Under the pieces are notes generated by a model. That model was not told the DNA's origin. It saw only the letters and a program-made list of their open reading frames with translations, and did no database searches. A stretch of DNA of 64,000 bases, taken from contig CM043793.1 of NCBI GenBank assembly GCA_023974075.1, positions 6,853,628 through 6,917,627 of the forward strand, in the 5' to 3' direction. The translations under genes were made by a program, and so were the position numbers. This document shows, in pieces, positions 55,640 to 64,000 of this stretch (its first letter is position 1; every line of letters begins with the position of its first letter). The DNA comes from Chaenocephalus aceratus. Its lineage: Eukaryota; Chordata; Actinopteri; Perciformes; Channichthyidae.

Positions 55640-55964
55640 TGGCAGCACTGTTCAATGTTTCTTGAAAACATCACCCACTGTAGTGTGACGTGTGAATAAA
55701 CTCCAACTCTGTATCAACAACACTGTTGTGTAACTTCAGTTGAATACTTGTATGTGTGTAGATTAGAAAGAGGTAAGATAAAAGATCTGCAGTATTTTAT
55801 GAAGTATTAATCGTACAAAGGTCAGTTTTATACAAGTAGAAGTGTGTATTTACCTGTTAGTAGGCTGTCAGTAATGGCTACGCCTCTCTATTTGGACTGG
55901 TAGATCTCGGCAGACTGGCAACTTTAAAAGTAGCTCTCGGTTCAAAAAAGGTTGGGCACCCCTG
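55640..55964 (+). mobile_element. BED-finger hAT, plus copy, 3' end
   Basis: 55680-55860 is the reverse complement of 48706-48880. It continues through TAGCTCTCGGTTC to GGTTGGGCACCCCTG, ending at 55964, the right terminus of this hAT. Confidence 0.78.
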
Positions 55965-56643
55965 CTCTAGATGATAGGAAAGGAGGTTTCAAACTTCCTT
56001 TATAACCTCCTTTAGCTTAGGAACCACTGGACCTCCCTTACCGAAAGGAGAGGAGAAAGTGCTGCCCCACAATGCCTTGCAGCCGCAGCATTTGCCGTCA
56101 CACAACAGTCGGCCGTTCACGGAAACAACCGATTATGACTGAGAAATTATATCATGAAAGTTACGGTGCTTATTAAGCATTTTAAAACGTATGCGGTAAC
56201 TTCCCAAAGTGCTTTGTTTTTATAATCAAAAAGAGAAATATGAACGTTTGTTTTTACTGAAATTATCAAATAAAGTCAACATTTCACTGAGCTGTGTGGG
56301 GGTTGTTCAACTTTTAAAAGATGTTTGAATGGTGATATACACAGTGATAGGTGTTAAGGACTAACGTTTATAATAAATACATTTGTATTTATTTTAAGAT
56401 TATTTTCATACAATCATACGTATTGGGATCATTTGTATTAATGTGGACCGGAGGGAGAGGGTGACGAGCATCAGTTTCACTTTCCTTTTTTATTTAAATT
56501 CCAACTTTGGTCATGACGAATATGTTTCTCTGTTGTCCACGTTCATAAAGCAAAGCAGCAGCATCAGAGCACGGTGCAGAGTCTCTAGATGAGTTTACAG
56601 TAGTCCGTCATTCTTATTATACATCCATGTTGTAGTCCGCTAT
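55965..56643. other. No gene; dispersed repeats
   Basis: 56210-56610 matches 26835-27065, with an extra 150 bp near 56340-56490. Before it, GATAGGAAAGGAGGTTTCAA resembles MITE sequence. The last five bases, GCTAT (56639-56643), are the left target duplication of the LTR array. Confidence 0.5.
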
Positions 56644-56983
56644 TGTCACGATTCTCATGTTATGTCACGTTTGTAGTTTTGTCTGTGTTGGTGTTTTTCT
56701 TGTCTTTGGGTTTCCTGTTTTATTGTGTAAAGTGTTCACCCCCGTTTCCTGCCTGTCTGCTTTCTGTCTGTTTCCCTCCCTGATTACCCGATTGTGTTCA
56801 CCTGTTGTCCTTGTGTTTCTCCTCCCCTGCCCAGCTGTGTCTTGTTCTGTGATTACCCTTCTGTGTATTTAGTCTAGTCTTCCCCTGTGTTCCATGTCGG
56901 TTCATTGTTTCCCCTCCATGTCATTCCACGGTCTGTGTTCCTTGTGCTGCTCGTTGGTGTTGGATATTTTGGATTCTGCCTTG
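56644..56983 (+). repeat. LTR 1 (truncated at an L2 insertion)
   Basis: Matches LTR 3 from TGTCACG to GATTCTGCCTTGT, then enters the (TCAA)n tail of an L2 copy. The 3' third of the LTR is missing here. Confidence 0.9.
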
Positions 56984-57108
56984 TCAATCAATCAATCAAT
57001 CAATCAATGTTTATTTATATAGCCCAATATCACAAATGTTACATTTGTCTCAGTGGTCTTCACAGTGTGTACAGAATATCAGTATGACAATACGACACCC
57101 TCTGTCCT
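56984..57108 (-). mobile_element. L2 3'-end stub
   Basis: (TCAA)n followed by TTATTTATATAGCCCAATAT through ACGACACCCTCTGTCCTTA, identical to 58523-58648. It ends abruptly in the 60-bp repeats of the retroelement interior, a deletion junction. Confidence 0.9.
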
Positions 57109-58182
57109 TACCCGCCGTCTACTCTCCTGCCGGGGGTCCTGCCAATCCTATGTCCTGTGCCGTTGGAGGCCCCGCCGACTACTCTCCTGCCGGGGGTCCT
57201 GCCAACCCTTTGTCCCGTCCCGTTGGAGGTCCCGCCGTCTGCTCTCCTGCCGGGGGTCCTGCCAGCTCCTTGTCCCATCTCGTTGGAGGTCCCACCGACT
57301 GCTCTCCTGCCGGGGGTCCTGCCAACCCTTTGTCCTGTGCCGTTGGAGGCCCCGCCGACTGCTCTTCTGCCGGGGGTCCTACCAGCTCCTTGTCCTGTCC
57401 CGTTGGAGGTCCCGCCGACTACTCTCCTGCCGGGGGTCCTGCCAACTACTCTTCTGCCGGGGGTCCTGCCAACCCTATGTCCTGTGCCGTTGAAGGTCCC
57501 GCCGACTGCTCTCCTGCCGGGGGTCCTGCCAATCCTATGTCCTGTTCCTCTGGGGGTCCCGCCGACAACTCTTCTGCCGGGGGTCCTGCCAACCCCTTGT
57601 CCTGTTCCGTTGGAGGCCCCACCATCACCTGTCTCACCGGGGGTCCTGCCAACTACTGGTCCTCTTCCGTGGGGGATCCTGCCGAAGCCTGTCCCACTGG
57701 CTCCGGTTCCTGTTCGGCCGACACCGGGTCCTGCCCGGCCTCCGGAGCTGTCTGGTCTTCTCCCTCGAGCCCGGCCCCCTGAGAGCCGCGGTCTTCTCCC
57801 TCGAGCCCGGCCCCCTGAGTGCCGCGGTCTTCGTCCTCGGGCCCGGCCCCCTGACTCTTCCTGCCGCTGCTTTTGCCCTCATGCTCGGCCCCCTGAGTTT
57901 GCCCGCTGTGGCCTTCGCCCCTTTTTGAACTTTGCCTTGCCCCCAGGCCGTCCACCCGAGACCCCCTCCTTGGTCTCTGCCTTGCTCCCGGGCCTTCCGC
58001 CCGAGACCCCCTCCTTGGTCTCTGCCTTTCCCCCGGGCCATCCGCCCGAGACCCGTCCTCCAGACCCCCTCCACCCACCCTTTCTTGGCCCTAGTTATGT
58101 GTCCTCCCTCCGGTCCCCCTCCACCCACCCTGCTGGACTTTTTTTTGGGACGTCTGGGATCCGTCCCTTGAGGGGGGGGTTC
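57109..58182 (+). pseudogene. Internal region, 3' part only (first unit)
   Basis: Nearly identical to 62077-63147: 60-bp repeats, then Pro/Arg-rich coding sequence and the polypurine tract TTGAGGGGGGGG. The 5' part of the internal region is missing, removed by the deletion ending at 57108/57109. Confidence 0.88.
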
Positions 58183-58522
58183 TGTCACGATTCTCATGTT
58201 ATGTCACGTTTGTAGTTTTGTCTGTGTTGGTGTGTTTCTTGTCTTTGGGTTTCCTGTTTTATTGTGTAAAGTGTTCACCCCCGTTTCCTGCCTGTCTGCT
58301 TTCTGTCTGTTTCCCTCCCTGATTACCCGATTGTGTTCACCTGTTGTCCTTGTGTTTCTCCTCCCCTGCCCAGCTGTGTCTTGTTCTGTGATTACCCTTC
58401 TGTTTATTTAGTCTAGTCTTCCCCTGTGTTCCATGTCGGTTCATTGTTTCCCCTCCATGTCATTCCACGGTCTGTGTTCCTTGTGCTGCTCGTTGGTGTT
58501 GGATATTTTGGATTCTGCCTTG

Positions 58523-60564
58523 TCAATCAATCAATCAATCAATCAATGTTTATTTATATAGCCCAATATCACAAATGTTACATTTGTCTCAGTGGTCTTC
58601 ACAGTGTGTACAGAATATCAGTATGACAATACGACACCCTCTGTCCTTAGACCCTCACATCGTACAAGGAAAAACTTCCAAAGAAAACCCAGTTTAAAGG
58701 GAAAAATGGGAGAAACCTCAGGGAGAGCAACAGAGGAGGGATCCCTCTCCCAGGACGGACAGACGTGCAATAGATGCCGTGTGTAAATTGAAAAGATAAT
58801 ACATTTGCAACATAGGTAGTCCAGATGTTTGGAAATGCATGTGTGTATAATAGGAAGATGAATCCACGAGGATATCCATCCAGGACCTATGATCCAGGAC
58901 CACAGCCACGACTCAAGATCCAGCGCTCGCGATCCAGGACACAGGACCGCAGGATCATCCATGACTCCGGATCCCAGCGTATATAGACACCAAAAAGAAG
59001 GACATTTGGGGAAGCTGGGTTAATCGGAACATGAGAGTACACGGGTATAGACAGAGAGAAGGAAGAAGTAAGATGTCCCCCGACAAACTAAGCCTATATC
59101 AGCAAAACTAGGGGCTGAATCTAATCAGCCCTAACTATAAGCTTTATCAAAAAGGAAGGTCTTAAGCGCACTCTTAAAAACGGATAGGGTGTCTGCCGCC
59201 CGAACACAAACTGGAAGCTGATTCCACAAATGTGGAGCTTGATAAGAAAAGGCTCTGGCTCCCATTGTACTTTTAGAGATTCTAGGAACAACCAACAACC
59301 CTGCATTCTTGGAACGCAATGCCCTAGTAGGACAGTAGGGTATAATGAGTTCTTTAAGGTAAGATGGCGCCTACCCATTAAGGGCTTTGTAGGCGAGAAG
59401 AAGAATTTTAAATTATATCCTGTGTTCTATAGGGAGCCAGTGTAAGGCAGCCAGAACAGGAGTAATGTGGTCCCTTTTCCTAACTCTGGTTAGTACACGA
59501 GCCGCAGCATTTTGAATCAGCTGAAGCGACTTGATTGACTTCTTGGTACTCCCTGATAATAAAGAGTTACAATAATCCAGCCTAGAAGTAACAAATGCAT
59601 GGACTAGTTTCTCTGCATCGTTTTGAGGCAAGATATGCCTGATTTTTGCAATGTTACGTAGATGGAAGTAGGCGGTCCTTGAAATTGATTTTATGTGGGC
59701 GTTAAAGGATAAATCCTGATCAAATATAACACCAAGATTCCTTACAGTCTCACTGGAGGCCAAATTAATGCCATCCATAGTTAGTATATCTTTAGATAAT
59801 TTGTTTCGTAGATTCTTCGGGCCAAGTACAATAACTTCAGTTTTGGTCGTGTTTAACATCAAAAAGTTTAAGGTCATCCACGTTTTTAAGTCCTTAAGGC
59901 AGTCTTGAATTTTATTTAGATGATTAATTTCATCAGGCTTGATTGATAAATATAGTTGAGTATCATCCGCATAACAATGAAAGTTTACAGAATGATTCCT
60001 TATAATATTGCCTAACGGAAGCATATATAATGTGAACAAAATAGGTCCGAGCACTGAGCCCTGTGGCACTCCATGGCTAACTTTGGTTTGCGTGGAAGAT
60101 TCATCGTTAACACGTACAAACTGAGAGCGTTCAGATAGATAGGACCTAAACCAGCCTAAAGCAGTTCCCTGTATGCCAACTACGTGCTCTAGTCTTTGCA
60201 ATAGGATATCATGGTCGATAGTATCAAATGCAGCACTGAGATCGAGCAAAACAAGAATAGAGACAAGTCCCTTGTCTGAGGCTATTAGAATGTCTTTGTG
60301 ACTTTAAGCAGAGCTGTCTCTGTGCTATGATGTGTTCTAAAGCCAGACTGAAAATCTTCAAATAAATCATTGTTTTTTAAGTAATCACACAACTGTTTTG
60401 CGACCGCTTTCTCAAGAATTTTTGAGAGGAACGGAAGATTAGAAATAGGTCTATAGTTGGCTAAAACCTCTGGATCGAGGTTGTGCTTTTTAAGAAGCGG
60501 TTTTATCACTGCTACTTTGAATGATTGTGGAACATAGCCTGATAATAAAGACATATTCATAATA
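58523..60564 (-). mobile_element. L2-like LINE copy inserted in LTR 2
   Basis: Minus-strand copy of the family at 10853-12702, with its (TTGA)n 3' tail intact (complement TCAATCAATC). It extends somewhat further 5' than the other copy before truncation at 60564. Confidence 0.92.
59131..60564 (-). pseudogene. L2-like reverse transcriptase (minus copy)
   Basis: From the truncated 5' end: SGYVPQSFKVAVIKPLLKKH, LANYRPISNLPFLSKILEKA, HHSTETALLKV; a frameshift near 60285; then LDLSAAFDTIDHDILLQRL, GVPQGSVLGPILFTLYM and HCYADDTQLYLS. Stops occur at 59413 (a Ser codon in the other copy) and at the ALNG*AP position (Gln in the other copy). The natural end near 59131 reads LKTFLFDKAYS. Confidence 0.9.
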
Positions 60565-60654
60565 TTGTTTTGCCACAGCTTTAATTTATTTAATAAAGCT
60601 CGCTTTTCGTTATTCTGCATTTGAGTCCTACCTGCTTCACCCATTCCTAACAGA

Positions 60655-63147
60655 ATGAACCGACCAAATTTGGACTCAGCAGATTTCAATGTTTTGGCCC
60701 CACAGGCGGAATGTCTTGGGTACTCTCTGGAGTACATTTTTTACACCTGGAAGAACGCCTCATCTAGACGGGGTAAAGAGGCTGCTTTGAAGGAGGCAAG
60801 CCGGGAGGTTGCTCGCAAGCCCTGGCTCAGGAGCTTGTTGCCGGAGTGGCTACAAACCTTTTCAAGTAGCCCTGAGGAATTGGCACAAGCTTCTAACCCT
60901 TTCCTGGGATCCAACTACTGTCCTGTTGAAGGTCCACAGAGTCTCCAAAAAGCCTCTAGGAGACGCAGGGCCAGGATTCCAGCCTGTGCTCCAACAGCCA
61001 TGATCCCGGCTTCAGTTCCGCTTTCCACAGCCATGGATCCATGCACCAGTACCGGCCCGCAGAGCTATGTTTCCTTGCTCGATTACCTGGCCCACACAGC
61101 CATGGTCCAGGCCTCTGTTCCGGTTCCAGCAGCTCCAGTTCCAACCTCAGACCTTTTCTCAGGAACCCGTCTGGCGTTTGGAGGTCCACGGAGCCTCCAA
61201 AAGGTCTCTGGAAGATGCAAGGCCAGGATTCCAGCCCGTACTCCTGCGGCTCCGGCTCCAGTGCCGGTCCCAGCAGCCATGGTTCCGGCCCCAGCAGCCA
61301 TGGTTCCGGCCCCAGTCCTGGTCCCAGCTGCCATAGTCCCTACTCAATTCCTTTCTCAAGTCCTTTCTCAAGTCCTTTCTCAAGTCCTTTCTCAAGTCCC
61401 TCCTCTAGTCACTTCCCTAGTCCCTTCTCCAGTCCCCCTTTTAGTCACCTCTCTAGTCCCTTCCCAAGTCCCTTCTCTAGTCCCTTCCCAAGTCCCTTCT
61501 CTAGTCCCTTCTCTAGTCCCATCTCCAGTTCCCTCTCGAGTCCCCTCTCCAGTCACCTCTCGAGTTCCATCTCTAGTTCCTACTCAAGTCCCGCCTCTAG
61601 TCAATTCCCTAGTCCCATCTCTAGTCCCTCCTCTAGTCACTTCTCCAGTCCCCTCTCGAGTTCCCTCTCGAGGTCCCTCCTCTAGTCCCTGCTCTAGTCC
61701 CTCCTCTAGTCCCCTCTCTAGTCCCTCCTCGAGTCCCCTCTCTAGTTCCCCTCTCAAGTCCCCTCTCGAGTTCCCTCCTCTAGTTCCTCCTCTAGTCCCT
61801 CCTCTTGTTCCTCCTCTAGTCTCTCCTCTAGTCCCCTCTGGAGTTCCGTCTCTAGTTCCCCTCTCGAGTCACGTCTCAAGTCCCTACCCAATGTCCTGGT
61901 CCGTTGGAGGTTCCGCTGGGGGTCCTGCCAACTCCATGTCCTGTCCCGTTGGAGGCCCCGTCGACTACTCCTCTGCCGGGGGTCCTACCAATCGTATGTC
62001 TGTCCCGTTGGATGTCCCGCCGTCTACTCTCCTGCCGGGGGTCCTGCCAGCTTCTTGTCCTGTCTCGTTGGAGGTCCCGCCGTCTACTCTCCTGCCGGGG
62101 GTCCTGCCAATCCTATGTCCTGTGCCGTTGGAGGCCCCGCCGACTACTCTCCTGCCGGGGGTCCTGCCAACCCTTTGTCCCGTCCCGTTGGAGGTCCCGC
62201 CGTCTGCTCTCCTGCCGGGGGTCCTGCCAGCTCCTTGTCCCATCTCGTTGGAGGTCCCACCGACTGCTCTCCTGCCGTGGGGCCTGCCAACCCTTTGTCC
62301 TGTGCCGTTGGAGGCCCCGCCGACTGCTCTTCTGCCGGGGGTCCTACCAGCTCCTTGTCCTGTCCCGTTGGAGGTCCCGCCGACTACTCTCCTGCCGGGG
62401 GTCCTGCCAACTACTCTTCTGCCGGGGGTCCTGCCAACCCTATGTCCTGTGCCGTTGAAGGTCCCGCCGACTGCTCTCCTGCCGGGGGTCCTGCCAATCC
62501 TATGTCCTGTTCCTCTGGGGGTCCCGCCGACAACTCTTCTGCCGGGGGTCCTGCCAACCCCTTGTCCTGTTCCGTTGGAGGCCCCACCATCACCTGTCTC
62601 ACCGGGGGTCCTGCCAACTACTGGTCCTCTTCCGTGGGGGATCCTGCCGAAGCCTGTCCTACTGGCTCCGGTTCCTGTTCGGCCGACACCGGGTCCTGCC
62701 CGGCCTCCGGAGCTGTCTGGTCTTCTCCCTCGAGCCCGGCCCCCTGAGAGCCGCGGTCTTCTCCCTCGAGCCCGGCCCCCTGAGTGCCGCGGTCTTCGTC
62801 CTCGGGCCCGGCCCCCTGACTCTTCCTGCCGCTGCTTTTGCCCTCATGCTCGGCCCCCTGAGTTTGCCCGCTGTGGCCTTCGCCCCTTTTTGAACTTTGC
62901 CTTGCCCCCAGGCCGTCCACCCGAGACCCCCTCCTTGGTCTCTGCCTTGCTCCCGGGCCTTCCGCCCGAGACCCCCTCCTTGGTCTCTGCCTTTCCCCCG
63001 GGCCATCCGCCCTCCACCCGTCCTCCAGACCCCCTCCACCCACCCTTTCTTGGCCCTAGTTATGTGTCCTCCCTCCGGTCCCCCTCCACCCACCCTGCTG
63101 GACTTTTTTTTGGGACGTCTGGGATCCGTCCCTTGAGGGGGGGGTTC
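60655..63147 (+). CDS. Long Pro-rich ORF of the non-autonomous retroelement
   Basis: One open frame of about 830 codons from an ATG three bases after LTR 2; it runs on a few codons into LTR 3, giving 841. Residues 1-90 (YSLEYIFYTWKNASSRRGKE, PWLRSLLPEWLQTF) could be a gag-like helical domain; the rest is Ala/Pro-rich, then 4-residue VPSx repeats (61345-61870), then 20-residue PPTALLPGVLPTLCPVPLE-type repeats, then Arg/Pro-rich sequence. No RT, protease or integrase motif. The ATG overlaps the expected primer-binding site, so real translation is uncertain. The function is unknown. Confidence 0.6.
61345..61870 (+). repeat. 12-bp degenerate coding repeat
   Basis: TCTCAAGTCCTT/TCTAGTCCC-type units encode VPSx or LSQV four-residue repeats, about 40 units. 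Confidence 0.8.
61940..62600 (+). repeat. 60-bp tandem repeats (also 57110-57600)
   Basis: Units begin CTCCTGCCGGGGGTCCTGCC at an exact 60-base spacing, about ten copies here and eight in the first unit. Every unit keeps frame. Confidence 0.92.
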
Positions 63148-63572
63148 TGTCACGATTCTCATGTTATGTCACGTTTGTAGTTTTGTCTGTGTTGGTGTTT
63201 TTCTTGTCTTTGGGTTTCCTGTTTTATTGTGTAAAGTGTTCACCCCCGTTTCCTGCCTGTCTGCTTTCTGTCTGTTTCCCTCCCTGATTACCCGATTGTG
63301 TTCACCTGTTGTCCTTGTGTTTCTCCTCCCCTGCCCAGCTGTGTCTTGTTCTGTGATTACCCTTCTGTGTATTTAGTCTAGTCTTCCCCTGTGTTCCATG
63401 TCGGTTCATTGTTTCCCCTCCATGTCATTCCACGGTCTGTGTTCCTTGTGCTGCTCGTTGGTGTTGGATATTTTGGATTCTGCCTTGTTTTGCCACAGCT
63501 TTAATTTATTTAATAAAGCTCGCTTTTCGTTATTCTGCATTTGAGTCCTACCTGCTTCACCCATTCCTAACA
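63148..63572 (+). repeat. LTR 3, complete (425 bp)
   Basis: TGTCACG...TAACA, preceded by polypurine TTGAGGGGGGGGTTC. TATTTAG box near 63370, AATAAA at 63512-63517. The 3' flank GCTAT is the target duplication. Confidence 0.93.
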
Positions 63573-63839
63573 GCTATAGAAAACTGTAGTTTCCATAGTT
63601 TCCCCACAGCAGCAGATTTACAAAATTACGTCCACTGGCACATCATAAACACGTCGATAGTGAAAGTGCAGTCGGATTCTCGAAAGTACCGCAGTCTCTT
63701 CTCCTAAATCCTTTTGAATTCTCCTATCCACTATCCCTTAACCCCATGGCGTTTTACTCAGAGGTCAAGGAATAGACGATAGGGTTAGAATTTAGGAGCT
63801 GATTTTTGGATTATTCGACTGCAGCCTGAGTTATTCACT
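63573..63839. other. No gene seen; possible small fold-back
   Basis: CTCCTAAATCC near 63704 and GAATTTAGGAG near 63790 are inverted, with CTATCC/GATAGGG inside, suggesting a MITE-like segment. Confidence 0.4.
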
Positions 63840-64000
63840 CCAGTTTTGCAGCATCCCTCCTCCGAGAGGCAAAGCATCCCGAGGGAGTTTTTCTCTCAGC
63901 AGAGGTTCAGGCCTTGATGCAAAAACAGGCAGTGTCTGCTGTGCGCACGCAAGACAGAGAAGGGGGGGCATTATTCCCCGTACTTCCTGGTTCCCAAAAA
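63840..64000 (+). pseudogene. DIRS-like reverse transcriptase start (cut by window edge)
   Basis: The frame reads EVQALMQKQAVSAVRTQDRE and, after a one-base shift in a run of seven G, HYSPYFLVPK. This matches the opening of tyrosine-recombinase (DIRS) element RTs (LL-K-AI-PV...GFYS-YFLVPKK). It should continue to the right of the window. Confidence 0.6.

Larger units (their letters stand above)
58183..60652 (+). repeat. LTR 2, split by an L2 insertion
   Basis: 58183-58522 and 60565-60652 together correspond to LTR 3. The break is at CCTTGT, and TTGT is repeated at the far side (60565), a probable short target duplication. The second piece holds TTTAATAAAGCTCGC (poly-A signal) and ends TAACA. 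Confidence 0.88.
56644..63572 (+). mobile_element. Tandem LTR retroelement array (three LTRs, two internal regions)
   Basis: LTR starts at 56644, 58183 and 63148 (all TGTCACGATTCTCATG), with the outer end TAACA at 63572. One perfect 5-bp duplication GCTAT flanks the whole array (56639-56643, 63573-63577). Two of the LTRs carry the same L2 insertion site. No RT or integrase is present, so it is non-autonomous. The solo LTR at 13512 has similar ends. Confidence 0.9.

Noticed and set aside
57634..58197. Long minus-strand frames opposite the Pro-rich region (also 62618-63162)
   Set aside because: They are reverse readings of GC-rich repeats with no stop codons by composition. The plus frame agrees with the LTR orientation and polypurine tract.
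61041..61685. Alternative plus frame (Ser/Pro-rich, 214 codons) over the 12-bp repeats
   Set aside because: Repeats whose length is a multiple of three open several frames. Only the 60655 frame covers the whole internal region.

Overview
The window looks like nuclear DNA of a teleost fish. It is almost entirely mobile-element sequence: L2-like and Rex1-like LINEs, several hAT lineages with 8-bp target duplications, Ty3/gypsy-type LTR elements with short TGTCACR ends, a DIRS-like reverse transcriptase at the right edge, and many non-autonomous elements. This mix is typical of ray-finned fish genomes. The species is not identifiable by eye, and no intact host protein gene was recognised. The clearest functional genes are two tRNA-Phe(GAA) copies on the minus strand (27749-27821 and 28143-28215), which lie in a tandem duplication. 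A broken THAP-domain gene (42476-44113, minus) is the only other gene-like locus that may not be a transposase.

Layout. 1-2338: 3' half of a chromodomain gypsy element with its LTR. 2511-2821: probable solo LTR. 4231-5115: Rex1-like RT fragment. About 5130-14912: a degenerate L2-like LINE split by insertions, namely a short hAT (5403-6640), a Rex1-like 3' end (about 6942-7386) and a 5.3-kb hAT (9253-14540). That large hAT itself holds LINE 3' ends in its intron, an L2 copy in exon 2 and a solo LTR in its last exon. 16139-17090: another hAT C-terminus. 17987-24003: an hAT MITE, then three hAT elements nested like dolls (19315-24003, 20182-23836, 21381-23646), the innermost with a fold-back core. 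26571-29999: dispersed repeats, the tRNA pair, an L2 tail and a MITE. 32677-35521 and 52697-55639: two related long-inverted-repeat elements. 36960-38810: a second LINE type carrying a minus-strand copy of the short hAT. 39070-41130: minus-strand gypsy fragment beside a 40-bp palindrome. 42476-44113: THAP locus. 45535-48369: an unclassified terminal-inverted-repeat element with many CTATAG motifs and broken exons of an unrecognised protein. 48706-55964: a head-to-head pair of BED-finger hAT copies. 56644-63572: a tandem LTR/internal/LTR/internal/LTR array inside one GCTAT duplication. 63840-64000: start of a DIRS-like RT.

How the parts relate. The nesting gives a relative order of insertion. 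In the 5-15 kb block, the LINE came first, then hATs, then the L2 copy and solo LTR. The 57-63 kb array shows an L2 insertion into an LTR followed by LTR-LTR recombination and a deletion. Nearly all coding sequence is broken by stops, frameshifts or nested insertions, so no element here looks autonomous now.
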